From positions 1-64,000 of the forward strand of contig NZ_JAVFCB010000011.1 of NCBI RefSeq assembly GCF_030865425.1: 64,000 nt of DNA. Direction: 5' to 3'. The position numbers and the translations under genes were made by a program. Positions 1 through 8,512 of this stretch are shown here, in pieces; within the stretch, counting starts at the first letter, position 1; the number at the start of each line of letters is the position of its first letter. The DNA comes from Microbacterium capsulatum (GTDB lineage Bacteria; Actinomycetota; Actinomycetes; Actinomycetales; Microbacteriaceae). A model generated the notes under the pieces. That model saw only the letters and a list, made by a program, of their open reading frames with translations. It did no database searches and was not told where the DNA came from.

Positions 1-15
1 GGTGTCTGGGTTCAG

Positions 16-94
16 GACATCGTGAACGGCTGTCTCGGGACATCGTGAACGGCCCGCGCGTGTGGCGGCGGATGTCTCAGGACATCGTGAACGG
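16..94 (+). repeat. Three direct copies of the IS end motif
   Basis: The core GGACATCGTGAACGG occurs at 16-30 (last base C), 38-53 and 80-94. The third copy matches the right terminal repeat perfectly and runs into the transposase GTG start at 94. Multiple copies at one end suggest several transposase binding sites over the promoter; that role is inferred. Confidence 0.75.
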
Positions 95-1260
95 TGGCCA
101 AGTACGAAGTGCTGATCAAAGCCGTCACCGTCCAGAAGCTGTCCTACGGCGAGGTCGCCCGCCGTTACGGGGTCTCCAAGACCCTCGTGCATAAGCTGCA
201 CCACCGGTGGCTCGAGGAAGGAGACGGCGCGTTCGAGCCGAGATCGCGGCGCCCGCACGCCAGCCCGAACCGCACCGCCCCCACCGTGCGGGAGCGGATC
301 CTCGCCCTGCGCGATCAGCTCGCCGCCGCTGGACTGGACAACGGCGCGGACACGATCGCGGAACTGCTCGCCCGGGAACGGGTCACCGTCTCCCGGGCAA
401 CGGTCTGGCGGATCCTCACCGCGGCCGGCCGGGTCAGCCCGCAGCCGCAGAAGCGGCCCCGCTCGTCCTGGCGCCGGTTCACCGCGGACCGCCCCAACGA
501 GCTCTGGCAATCCGACTTCACCCACGTGACCCTCACCACCGGGCAAGAGGTCGAGGTCATCGGCTGGCTCGATGACCACTCCCGCTACCTGCTGCACCTG
601 ACCGCGCACCGCCGCGTCACCGGCCGCACCGTGACCGACACGTTCACCACCACCGCGACCGAACACGGCTACCCGGCCGCCACACTGACCGACAACGGCA
701 TGGTCTACACCACCCGCCTCGCCCGCGGCGGCCGAGGCCGCGGCGACGGCGGCGGGAACGGATTCGAGACCCTGCTCGCCACCCTGGGCATCACCCAGAA
801 GAACGGGAAGCCGTTCAAACCCACCACGCAAGGCAAGATCGAAAGGTTCTGGCAGACGCTGAAGAAGCACCTCGCCACCCGACCAGCTCGGTCCCTGCTC
901 GAGCTGCAGGCCACCCTCGACGCGTTCCGCGACCACTACAACCACGCCCGCCCACACCGCGCCATCGGCCGTCACACCCCCGCGTTCGCCTACCAGCTGA
1001 TCCCGAAAGCGACCCCGACCGCGCCCGAGGACCCCGGCATCTGGCGCGTCCGCTACGACACCATCGACAACGACGGGAAGATCACCCTCCGCCACACCGG
1101 CCGCCTCTTGCACCTCGGCATCGGCAGAGCACACACCCGCGTCGAGATCATCTGCCTCGTCCACAACGACAACGCCACGATCATCGCCACGGCCACCGGC
1201 GAAATCCTCGCCGACTTCACCCTCGACCCCACCCGCAGCTACCAACGCAAAAACGGATGA
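94..1260 (+). CDS. IS481-family transposase
   Basis: A 388-residue DDE transposase that cuts and joins the ends of its own element. An N-terminal helix-turn-helix (about residues 15-45, GEVARRYGVSKTLVHKL) is followed by a second winged helix. The integrase core has Asp in LWQSDFTHV, Asp in LTDNGMVY and Glu in GKIERFWQTLK, so the catalytic triad is intact. A Gly/Arg-rich stretch (ARGGRGRGDGGG) lies between the second Asp and the Glu. The full length and absence of stops suggest an active copy. The GTG start overlaps the inner edge of the left terminal repeat, so transposase binding there could repress its own synthesis. Upstream spacing leaves no classical Shine-Dalgarno, only the terminal repeat itself. 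Confidence 0.92.
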   Translation: MAKYEVLIKAVTVQKLSYGEVARRYGVSKTLVHKLHHRWLEEGDGAFEPRSRRPHASPNRTAPTVRERILALRDQLAAAGLDNGADTIAELLARERVTVSRATVWRILTAAGRVSPQPQKRPRSSWRRFTADRPNELWQSDFTHVTLTTGQEVEVIGWLDDHSRYLLHLTAHRRVTGRTVTDTFTTTATEHGYPAATLTDNGMVYTTRLARGGRGRGDGGGNGFETLLATLGITQKNGKPFKPTTQGKIERFWQTLKKHLATRPARSLLELQATLDAFRDHYNHARPHRAIGRHTPAFAYQLIPKATPTAPEDPGIWRVRYDTIDNDGKITLRHTGRLLHLGIGRAHTRVEIICLVHNDNATIIATATGEILADFTLDPTRSYQRKNG

Positions 1261-1285
1261 ACCCCCGAAACCGGGGGTTCATCCG
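1254..1285 (+). terminator. Hairpin at end of transposase gene
   Basis: A 14-bp perfect inverted repeat (CGGATGAACCCCCG / CGGGGGTTCATCCG) with a 4-nt loop (AAAC) includes the transposase stop codon. There is no T-run, so it may act as a terminator or as a barrier to read-through from outside the element. Confidence 0.55.
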
Positions 1286-1310
1286 TTCACGATGTCCTGA
1301 GACATCACAA

Positions 1311-1401
1311 TGGCGGTGACGGTGGGATTTGAACCCACGGTAGGGGGTTACCCTACACAACTTTTCGAGAGTTGCACCTTCGGCCGCTCGGACACGTCAC
1401 C
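1311..1401 (-). tRNA. tRNA-Ser(CGA)
   Basis: Read on the minus strand, a 7-bp acceptor stem (GGTGACG / CGTCACC) is followed by discriminator G and an encoded CCA. The D arm, an anticodon stem CAACT/AGTTG with loop CTCGAAA (anticodon CGA, reading UCG), a long class II variable arm and a T arm containing GGTTCAAATCC are all visible. The long variable arm is typical of serine tRNAs. The IS481-type element lies directly downstream of its 3' end, a common place for integrated DNA. Confidence 0.95.
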
Positions 1402-1479
1402 GCGGACAAGCTTACGCGACGGCGGGACCGAGTGCGAATCGAGCCGATGCGCCCGGGCGCGCCGCCGACGCGCTGAACC

Positions 1480-2532
1480 TCACCAGCCCTGCGCGACCTC
1501 GGCGTGCGTGCGCAGGATGCCCTCGGTCGACCCCGCGGGGGCGCGGCCGATGCCGCACTCGGTGGCGACGCCGAACGCGGACGCGTGCGGGGAGGCGGCG
1601 GCGATGCGGCGGGTCGCGCCCTCGGCGCCGTCCTCGCGGTGGACGAGGCCGAGGTAGAGCTCGGTGCCCTCCCCCAGCGCGAGGGCGTCGAGCGGGGCGA
1701 AGTACGCGTCGTCGTCGCGCTCGATCGGGACGGGAAGGTGAAGCCAGGTCAGCGGGCGCTCGGCCGCGGCGGTCACGGCATTGGCATAGCGGACCAGGGT
1801 GCCGGCGTCGGCCGGATCGAAGAAGTGCTTCTCCGCGGCATCGCCGTAGCAGAGGTGCACGCCGGCCTCGACGTCCGCGGGCACGGCGTCGATCAGCGCG
1901 GCGAGACGCGAGACGAGCCCGTCGAAGGGATCGCCGGGCCACCAGGCCTCCATGACTTTGCCATAGCCGGCGGCGCGCTCGATGATGCCCATCTCGCTGG
2001 CGACGTCCCACTGGATCGCGAGGTCGTCGTGCGGGATCGCGGCGAGGATCTCGTCCAGCTCGCCGAGGATCGCGGCCGTGTAGACGGGCTCGATCGCGGC
2101 GCGGTCGTCGCCGGAGAAGAACGAGGAGATCACGGCGAGCGGCGTGGGCAGCGACACCTGGAAGCGCACGCCCTCGGCGATCGCGCCCTCCTCGCGCAGA
2201 CGGCGGAAGATCTCGTACGACGCGCGCGCCGCGGCCGCGTAGCCGAGCGGCGGCAGCGCGATCGCGGCGGCGTCGACGCCGTCGGCGATCCGCAGCCCGC
2301 GGGCGTCGAGACCGGCGCCGAAGGGGATCCGCTCCGCACCGACCCGCTCGATCCCGTCCGCCTCGCCCAGCACGTCGGGCTGGAACATGATCCAGTGGAA
2401 CCGCTTGCCCACCTCGCCGTCCGGGATCCGCCGGAGCTGCGCCCCGAGGATGTCGGCGGCCGTGCGCATCGTGGTCTCGGCGTCGTCGTAATTGACGCTG
2501 CCGACCAGCAGCGCCCCGCGGGGATTCGTCAT
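1480..2532 (-). CDS. MetE/UroD-superfamily protein (methionine-synthase II-like)
   Basis: A 350-residue single-domain protein of the cobalamin-independent methionine synthase/uroporphyrinogen decarboxylase TIM-barrel superfamily. It is far shorter than MetE (about 750 residues) and has only a C-terminal-type barrel. Possible zinc ligands are conserved: His and Cys in GVHLCYGD (about residue 225) and a late Cys in ATECGIG (about residue 325), matching the H-x-C...C pattern of MetE. It may move a methyl group from an unknown donor, or act in another one-carbon reaction; the substrate cannot be told from sequence. It begins with ATG and is divergent from the 2641 gene across about 110 bp. No operon partner is visible. 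Confidence 0.65.
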   Translation of the reverse strand: MTNPRGALLVGSVNYDDAETTMRTAADILGAQLRRIPDGEVGKRFHWIMFQPDVLGEADGIERVGAERIPFGAGLDARGLRIADGVDAAAIALPPLGYAAAARASYEIFRRLREEGAIAEGVRFQVSLPTPLAVISSFFSGDDRAAIEPVYTAAILGELDEILAAIPHDDLAIQWDVASEMGIIERAAGYGKVMEAWWPGDPFDGLVSRLAALIDAVPADVEAGVHLCYGDAAEKHFFDPADAGTLVRYANAVTAAAERPLTWLHLPVPIERDDDAYFAPLDALALGEGTELYLGLVHREDGAEGATRRIAAASPHASAFGVATECGIGRAPAGSTEGILRTHAEVAQGW

Positions 2533-2640
2533 GGGATCCAGCGTAACGACGCGGGATTATGCACGGCCGCGTTCCGTCCCCGTGTGACGGCGCGGAGTTA
2601 GGATGCCCTAAGCAGCCCTCGGGGGAAGGAGCCCGCCGCG

Positions 2641-3417
2641 ATGTCGCACATCCACTCGCCGGCACTGGAGAAGACCGGATACGTCGTGCTGGACCGGCAC
2701 GATCAGGCGGCGGATCCGGCCGAATGGCTCGATCTCGCCTACGTGCCGTGGCGCTCGTCCGGGGTGACCCGGTTCGCGCCGCTCGCCAGCTACTCCGGCG
2801 AGCCGGAGTGCAACGGCTTCTGGAACCACACCCCGCCGCGCACCGACAAGGACGGCGTCTGGGTCGCCGAGCAGGCCACGCGCGCACCCACCCTGGTCCG
2901 CCGCGCGCAGGAGGCCGGGGCCAACGTCGGCCGCTGCCGGGTCGTCGAGCTGCAGCCGAACACGTACGCCGACGCGATCTACAACCTGCATCAGGACGAC
3001 AACAACCGGCTCAACCCCGACGGCACGGGCTGGGTGGTCCGCGGCTTCTACAACCTCACCGACGACCCCGACTCGCTGCTCATCCTCCGCGAGGACCGGT
3101 TCGACCCGAACACCGAGGTGCGCCTGCCGCTGCCGGCCGGATCCCGGATCATCGTCGACACCCAGCGGTTCTGGCACGCGGTGTGGCATCGCGGATCCGC
3201 CCCGCGCTACGCGCTGATCACGTCATGGACGTCGGGCCCGGAGCTCGACGCGCACCTCGCGGCCGAGCACGCGCAGAGCGATGTCGCCTCGGTGCCGCTG
3301 GATCCGGCGCTGATCGAGGACGCTCAGCGTGAGCTGCACCGCCGGATCGAGGAGCGCCGCCGCGCGTTCGAGGCGCTCGGCGAGGTGCTCGAGCCCACGG
3401 ATCCGCTCTGGCCGTGA
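2641..3417 (+). CDS. Putative 2OG-Fe(II)-type oxygenase
   Basis: A 258-residue protein with features of the double-stranded beta-helix 2-oxoglutarate/Fe(II) dioxygenases: an HxD motif in NLHQDDNN (about residue 119), a distal His in TQRFWHAVWHRG (about residue 180) and an Arg shortly after (APRYALI) that could bind 2-oxoglutarate. Substrate unknown; a small-molecule or protein hydroxylase is possible. The C-terminal 50 residues are charged and helical. The ATG follows a GGAAGGAG ribosome binding site 8 nt upstream. The gene stands alone between a divergent MetE-like gene and a convergent SRPBCC gene. The fold assignment rests on motif spacing only. Confidence 0.5.
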   Translation: MSHIHSPALEKTGYVVLDRHDQAADPAEWLDLAYVPWRSSGVTRFAPLASYSGEPECNGFWNHTPPRTDKDGVWVAEQATRAPTLVRRAQEAGANVGRCRVVELQPNTYADAIYNLHQDDNNRLNPDGTGWVVRGFYNLTDDPDSLLILREDRFDPNTEVRLPLPAGSRIIVDTQRFWHAVWHRGSAPRYALITSWTSGPELDAHLAAEHAQSDVASVPLDPALIEDAQRELHRRIEERRRAFEALGEVLEPTDPLWP

Positions 3418-3463
3418 GCCGACGAGGCCCCTCCGCCAGGCTCCGGGAAAGGAATCGGCGCGC

Positions 3464-3946
3464 TCACGGGCCGGGCTGATCTCCGCGCCCCGCGACGTAC
3501 TCGGCGAGGTTGCGCAGCGAGGCGGTGATGCCGGTGCGATGGTCGGCGGCGGCGATGCCCGACGGGACGTTCTCGGCGACGACTGTGACGAAGGATCCGC
3601 CCTCGGCCGGCTCGACGGCCCAGGTGATCCGCATGGTGCCCGCGTAGTCGGGGTCGCCCGACGGGAACATGACGTCCTGCACGATCCGCACTCCGTCGAC
3701 GACCTCGACGAAGACGCCCTCGACGATGTCCCTGTCCGCGCTGCTCTTGCCGTGTGTCGCGGCCGGATCCGTGAGGGTCAGGATCATCCGGTACCGTCCG
3801 CCGGGACGCGGGTCGAACTCGGTGACGCGCCCGGTCATCCCGTCCGGCGGCAACCAGCATTCGAGGGCCGCCCGATCGGTGAACGCGGCGTAGACCTGCA
3901 CGGTCGTCGCAGCGACGTGCATGCCGACCTGATCCGTTCGCCCCAT
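3464..3946 (-). CDS. SRPBCC / AHSA1-like protein
   Basis: A 160-residue START-like (SRPBCC) domain protein of the Hsp90-ATPase-activator (AHSA1) group. Typical elements are an early Tyr-Ala-Ala-Phe-Thr (VYAAFTDRAALECWLPP), a central FDPRPGGRYR strand and a C-terminal helix ending NLAEYVAGR. Members bind hydrophobic small molecules in a deep cavity; many have no known substrate. It lies convergent to the oxygenase-like gene at 2641 and just outside the end of cydDC, with about 40 bp on either side, so it is probably transcribed alone. Confidence 0.75.
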   Translation of the reverse strand: MGRTDQVGMHVAATTVQVYAAFTDRAALECWLPPDGMTGRVTEFDPRPGGRYRMILTLTDPAATHGKSSADRDIVEGVFVEVVDGVRIVQDVMFPSGDPDYAGTMRITWAVEPAEGGSFVTVVAENVPSGIAAADHRTGITASLRNLAEYVAGRGDQPGP

Positions 3947-3984
3947 ACCGCCACGCTACGTCCGCCGTGGACGGAAAGATACCC

Positions 3985-6900
3985 TCAGCGGATCCTGCCG
4001 GCCGCGATCCGGCCGCCCTCGAGCCGCCCTCCCTCGAGGCGCCCTCCCTCGAGCCGCCCGCCCTCGAGCCGCACCGTACGGTCGACCGTGCCGGCCGGCG
4101 GTTCGACGTGCGAGATGAGGATCACGGTCTGCGCCCCCGCGGCTCCCAGGAGGTCGCGCAGGAGGGCATCGGAGGCGTCCGGATCCACCCCCGCCGTCGG
4201 CTCGTCGAGCACGAGGATCGGGAAGCCGCGCAGGATCGCGCGGGCCAGGGCGATCCGCTGCGCCTGCCCTCCGGAGACGAGCGCGCCGCGCTCCCCCACC
4301 CGGGCGTCGAGGCCGCCGCGCTCGCGAGTCCATCCGCCGAGCCCGACCCTGTCGAGCACGGCGAGCAGCTCGGCGTCGGTCGCGGTGTCCCGGGCGAAGA
4401 GCAGGTTCTGCCGGATGTCCTCGTCGAAGAGCATCGGATCCTGTTCGCACAGCCCGATCCGGCGGCGCAGCTCCGGCCCGGCCACGCGCCCCGCGTCGGA
4501 GCCGCCGATCCGGTACGAGCCTCCGAAGCGCAGGAAGCCGACGAGCACCGCAGCGAGCGTGGACTTGCCCGCGCCGCTGGATCCGGTGACGAGGATCCGC
4601 TCGCCGGGAGCGATGTCGAGGTCGAGATCCTGCAGGGCGGGGGCTGCGGATCCGGGCCAGGCGGCGGTGACGCCGCGCAGACGCAGCGCGCCGCCGTCGA
4701 TCGCGCCTTCGCCCGCGTCGCCGCGCACCGCGGGCGGGAGTGCGGCGGGCAGCAGCGTGCGGATCCGCTCGGCGCTCGCACGCACGCCGCGCCAGGCGGA
4801 GGCCGCCTGCGGCACCGCGGCGAACACGTCGAACACGGCCATCGGCAGCAGCACCGCGACGGCGAACCAGGGGGCGTCGGCGGCTCCGCCGGGCAGGCCG
4901 GGCGCGGCGACGGCGAGCGCCCAGATCGACGCGGCCCCGGCGGCGAGGGAGACGACCGCCGACGACAGCGCCTGGGCGAGTGCGGCGCGGGTGACCGTGC
5001 GGCGGAGGCGCTCGTCGGCGTCCCGGACCCTCGCTCGGGCCACGGACTCGGCGCCGTAGGCCTGGAGCACGTCGAGGGCCGTCAGCTCGTCGACGAGCGC
5101 GCCGGCGAGGCACGCGCGGTCGCGGCTGAGGGCGCGTTCGGCCCGGCCGCCGGCGATACCGCCGAGCAGGACGGCGCCCGTGACGGCGATGACGAGGCAG
5201 ACGGCGAGCGCGACGGCGGCGGCCGGCGAGACGAGGGCCAGGACGCCGATGGACAGGACCGCGACGACGCCGCCGGTGAGCAGCGGCTGCACGACCCGCA
5301 GCGGCAGGTTCTGCAGGTTCTCGACATCGTCGACGAGGGCGGAGAGGACGGATCCGCGATCCGTGGTTCCGAGCCCGGCGGGCGACAGCGGGGTGAGCCG
5401 GCGCACGACCGCGGCGCGCAGGTCGGCGAGGCGGCGCAGAGCGGCGTCGTGCCCGGCGAGCCGCTCCAGGTAGCGGATCGCCGCCCGGGTGACGGCGAAG
5501 AAGCGGACGCCGACGATCGCGACGGAGAGCGGCACGAGGTCGTCGACGAGCGACGCGCTGACGATGAGCCAGCCGCTCACGAGCAGCAGCCCGACCGCGG
5601 CGGCGGCGGAGGCGATGCCGGCGAGGACCGCCGGCAGGAACCGGCGGGCGCTCGGCATGGCGAGGCGCAGGATCCCGCGGGTCGAGGCGGGGAGGTCGGG
5701 GATGGGCTCCCCCTCCCGGTCGTTGAGCGAGGAGGCCGCAGGCGACCGAGACGAAACGGGGTTCCCTGCGGAATGCGCCGTTTCGTCTCGGTCGTCCGCT
5801 GCGCGGTCGTCCTCGCTCAACGACCCTGACGGCACGCACACCGTGATCCGCACGATCTGATCCGCGATCACGCGGGCGGAGGGGCGATGCGAGATCAGCA
5901 GCACGGTCGCGCCGGCGTCGGCGGTGCGGCGGATCGCCCGCCACAGCCGTTCCTCGGTCGCGGCGTCCAGGGCGCTGGAGGGCTCGTCGAGCGCGAGCAC
6001 GCGGGCACCGGATCCCAGCCGGTACAGCGCCCGGGCGACGGCGACCCGCTGCGTCTGCCCGCCCGACAGGCCGGCGCCCTGCACGCCGAGCTCCTGATCC
6101 GGGTCGAGCTCGGCCGCGGCCGCGTCGGCCAGTGCCACCCGCACCCGGTCCGGGTCCGGGGCGGGGTCGCCGAGCGCGACGTTCGCGGCGATCGTTCCGC
6201 GGATGAGCTCCGGCCGCTGCCCGGCCCAGGCCAGCCAGCACGTCGGATCCGGATCCGCGACGCCGTCGACGGCGATCGTGCCGTCGTGCGCGGCCACGCC
6301 GCGGAGGGCGGCGAGCAGGCTCGACTTGCCGGACCCGCTCGGCCCTTCGATGAGCGTGACGGTGCCCGGATCCGCGATGAACGAGACAGGAGGCAGCGCC
6401 CGTTCGCCATGCCGTACCGCGACGTCGCTCAGCTCCAACCGGGCCCCCACCCCGGCTTCGATGTGCGCAAATCGCTGCATCCGGGCCGAAGTTGCAGCCA
6501 TTTGCGCGCTTCGAACGGTCGAGGGGATCGGGTCCGCCGCCTCCAGGATCTCGAAGACGTCCTCGGTCGCGGCGACGCCCTCGGCGGCGGCGTGGAATTG
6601 CACGCCGACCTGGCGCAGCGGCAGGAAGGCCTCGGGCGCGAGGAGCAGCACGAACAGTCCGACGCCGAGGCCGAGCTCGCCGCCGAGCAGCCGCAGGCCG
6701 ACCGACACGGCGATGATCGCGACCGCGAGCGACGACAGCAGTTCGAGCGCGAAGCCGGAGAGGAAGGAGTACCGCAGCACGCGCATGGTCTCGCGGCGGT
6801 ACTGGTCGGCGGTGTCGCGCATGCGGGCGGCGGCGCGGCGCTCGCGCCCGAACAGCCGCAGGGTCGCGAGGCCCTGCACGGTGTCGGCGAAGCGCGCGGC

Positions 6901-7476
6901 GAGGGTCTGCAGCACGCGCAGCTGCCGGCGCTGCACACCGCGGGTCGCGATGCCGATGAGGATGAGGAACAGCGGGATCAGCGGCAGCGTGACGAGGGCC
7001 GCGACGCCGCTGGGCCAGTCCTGCCCCCACATCACGACGACGATGACCGGCGTCGCGATCGCCGTGAGCACGAGCTGCGGGATGTAGCGGGCGAAGTACG
7101 GATCCAGGGCGTCGAGCCCGTGACCGGCGGTCACCGCGATCGCGGCCCGGTTGCGTCGGCCGAGCCAGGCCGGGCCGCGGCGCGCGATCGCGTCGAGCAG
7201 GGCGGCGCGGAGCTGCCGACCGGTCTGGGCCGCGGCGCGGGCGCCCCACGCCTCGGCGACCCAGAGCAGCCCCGCGCGCACGATCACGACGAGCGCGAGC
7301 CACGGCACGACCGCGAGCGGCGACCGCCCCGCCGCGACGTCGGTGATCCCCGCGGCGAGCAGCCCCGCGAAGGCGATCGTCACCGCGGTCTGCGCGACCG
7401 CGACGACCGCCGACACCGCGAGGTACGCCCGCGCCGCCGGCGCCCACCGCAGCAGCCGCGGGTCGATGGGCTTCAT
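3985..7476 (-). CDS. cydDC: Fused thiol-reductant ABC exporter CydD-CydC
   Basis: An 1163-residue single chain holding both halves of the glutathione/cysteine exporter needed to assemble cytochrome bd in the membrane. The CydD half has six predicted helices, then Walker A GPSGSGKSS (about residue 375), signature LSGGQTQR (about 470) and LALDEPSS (about 492). The CydC half has its own membrane domain, Walker A GSSGAGKST (about 962), signature VSGGQAQR (about 1064) and LVLDEPTAG (about 1088). Both ATPase sites look intact. Fused CydDC proteins are known in actinobacteria. The ATG overlaps the cydB stop in an ATGA. Two oddities: the inter-half linker (about residues 551-586) is encoded by a dispersed palindromic repeat, and the C-terminus contains tandem Arg-Leu-Glu-Gly-Gly repeats. 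Confidence 0.93.
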   Translation of the reverse strand: MKPIDPRLLRWAPAARAYLAVSAVVAVAQTAVTIAFAGLLAAGITDVAAGRSPLAVVPWLALVVIVRAGLLWVAEAWGARAAAQTGRQLRAALLDAIARRGPAWLGRRNRAAIAVTAGHGLDALDPYFARYIPQLVLTAIATPVIVVVMWGQDWPSGVAALVTLPLIPLFLILIGIATRGVQRRQLRVLQTLAARFADTVQGLATLRLFGRERRAAARMRDTADQYRRETMRVLRYSFLSGFALELLSSLAVAIIAVSVGLRLLGGELGLGVGLFVLLLAPEAFLPLRQVGVQFHAAAEGVAATEDVFEILEAADPIPSTVRSAQMAATSARMQRFAHIEAGVGARLELSDVAVRHGERALPPVSFIADPGTVTLIEGPSGSGKSSLLAALRGVAAHDGTIAVDGVADPDPTCWLAWAGQRPELIRGTIAANVALGDPAPDPDRVRVALADAAAAELDPDQELGVQGAGLSGGQTQRVAVARALYRLGSGARVLALDEPSSALDAATEERLWRAIRRTADAGATVLLISHRPSARVIADQIVRITVCVPSGSLSEDDRAADDRDETAHSAGNPVSSRSPAASSLNDREGEPIPDLPASTRGILRLAMPSARRFLPAVLAGIASAAAAVGLLLVSGWLIVSASLVDDLVPLSVAIVGVRFFAVTRAAIRYLERLAGHDAALRRLADLRAAVVRRLTPLSPAGLGTTDRGSVLSALVDDVENLQNLPLRVVQPLLTGGVVAVLSIGVLALVSPAAAVALAVCLVIAVTGAVLLGGIAGGRAERALSRDRACLAGALVDELTALDVLQAYGAESVARARVRDADERLRRTVTRAALAQALSSAVVSLAAGAASIWALAVAAPGLPGGAADAPWFAVAVLLPMAVFDVFAAVPQAASAWRGVRASAERIRTLLPAALPPAVRGDAGEGAIDGGALRLRGVTAAWPGSAAPALQDLDLDIAPGERILVTGSSGAGKSTLAAVLVGFLRFGGSYRIGGSDAGRVAGPELRRRIGLCEQDPMLFDEDIRQNLLFARDTATDAELLAVLDRVGLGGWTRERGGLDARVGERGALVSGGQAQRIALARAILRGFPILVLDEPTAGVDPDASDALLRDLLGAAGAQTVILISHVEPPAGTVDRTVRLEGGRLEGGRLEGGRLEGGRIAAGRIR
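4011..4070 (-). repeat. 15-bp tandem repeat at the CydDC C-terminus
   Basis: Four imperfect 12-15 bp units ending in CTCGAG encode repeated RLEGG near the CydDC C-terminus, after the last conserved ATPase strand. The unit length is a multiple of three, so copy-number change would keep the frame. Confidence 0.8.
5719..5825. repeat. Dispersed palindromic repeat (class 1) inside cydDC
   Basis: Outer arms GTCGTTGAGCGAGG and CCTCGCTCAACGAC enclose inner perfect 16-bp arms GACCGAGACGAAACGG (5744-5759) and CCGTTTCGTCTCGGTC (5778-5793). Related full or half copies lie in intergenic DNA at 29449, 39531, 44290, 55211 and 59244. This copy is in frame, lacks stops, and is translated as the CydD-CydC linker. 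Confidence 0.9.
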
Positions 7477-8498
7477 GCGTGGACCGGGGCGGCCTCGATC
7501 GAGGACCGGCGGACCCGCTTGCGGAACACCCAGTACGTCCACGCCTGATAGGCGAGCACGAGGGGCATCGCGACGAGCGCCGTCCAGCTCATGATCTGCA
7601 GCGTGTACGGCGTGCTCGACGCGTTGCGGATCGTGAGCGAGTTCGCAGGATCCACCGTCGACGGCAGCACGTTCGGGAACAGGGCCGAGAAGAGCATGAG
7701 CACCGCGCTGAGGATCACGACGACCCCGGCCGCGAACGCCCAGCCGTCGAGTCCGCGCAGCGAGAACACGAGCGAGACGATCAGGAACACGGCCGCCACC
7801 GCGCCGAACCCGATCACACCCCACAGCAGCGAGGGCCGCCCCGCCGCGATCGCGATCGTCCAGACCACGGTGCCGGCCGCCGCCACCAGCGTCGGCGCGA
7901 ACGCGAAGCGCGCCACGCGGCGAGCGCGCTCATGCACGACGCCGTCGGTCTTGAGCGCCACGAAGTACAGCCCGTGCAGGAAGAACAGCAGCAGCGTCGT
8001 CACGCCGACGAGCAGGCCGTACGGGTTCAGCAGATCGAACACGGATCCGCGGAACACGTGCTTCGCGTCCAGCGCGACGCCCTGCACGATGTTCCCGAAC
8101 GCGACGCCCCAGAGCAGCGCGGGCACCGCGGATCCGATCACGATCATGGTGTCGAAGCGCCGCTTCCAGCGCGGATCCTCCCGCTGGTGCCGGTATTCGA
8201 ACGACACCCCGCGCAGGATCAGCGCGAGCAGGATCACCAGCAGCGGCAGGTAGAAGCCGCTGAACAGCGACGCGTACCACTCCGGGAACGACGCGAACAG
8301 GCAGGCGCCCGCGACGATGACCCAGGTCTCGTTGAGGTCCCAGATCGGGCCGATCGTGTTGATGACCTGACGGCGCGACACGTCGTCACGGCCGAGGAAC
8401 GGCAGCGACATGCCGACGCCGAAGTCGAAGCCGTCGAGCACGAAGTAGCCGACGAAGAACGCGGCGACGATCCAGAACCACCCCAGGGCGAGATCCAT
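7473..8498 (-). CDS. cydB: Cytochrome bd ubiquinol/menaquinol oxidase subunit II
   Basis: A 341-residue integral membrane protein with about eight to nine helices; it partners CydA in the bd-type terminal oxidase that reduces O2 to water with quinol. Family hallmarks are the N-terminal LALGWFWIVAAFFVGYFVLDGFDFG segment region (Asp and Gly pattern LDGFDFGVG), the GPIWDLNETWV motif and GVSFEYRH near residue 100. The ATG at 8498 is chosen because AAGGAGAAGG lies 5-6 nt upstream; a longer upstream open frame is only overlap with cydA. It follows cydA by 14 nt and its TGA overlaps the cydDC ATG, implying translational coupling within the operon. Confidence 0.95.
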   Translation of the reverse strand: MDLALGWFWIVAAFFVGYFVLDGFDFGVGMSLPFLGRDDVSRRQVINTIGPIWDLNETWVIVAGACLFASFPEWYASLFSGFYLPLLVILLALILRGVSFEYRHQREDPRWKRRFDTMIVIGSAVPALLWGVAFGNIVQGVALDAKHVFRGSVFDLLNPYGLLVGVTTLLLFFLHGLYFVALKTDGVVHERARRVARFAFAPTLVAAAGTVVWTIAIAAGRPSLLWGVIGFGAVAAVFLIVSLVFSLRGLDGWAFAAGVVVILSAVLMLFSALFPNVLPSTVDPANSLTIRNASSTPYTLQIMSWTALVAMPLVLAYQAWTYWVFRKRVRRSSIEAAPVHA

Positions 8499-8512
8499 GT
8501 CCTTCTCCTTCC

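Larger units (their letters stand above)
31..1304 (+). mobile_element. IS481-type insertion sequence
   Basis: The right end (1283-1305) is a perfect inverted copy of positions 72-94, a 23-bp match that reads TGTCTCAGGACATCG... inward from each TGT/ACA tip. Two more copies of the GGACATCGTGAACGG core lie further left (16-30 and 38-53), so the true left boundary could be 73, 31 or 3; 31 is chosen because that copy also begins TGTCTC. The element carries one transposase. Its right tip lies 6 bp from the 3' CCA of the tRNA-Ser gene. No target duplication can be checked because the left flank is at or beyond the window edge. Confidence 0.8.
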
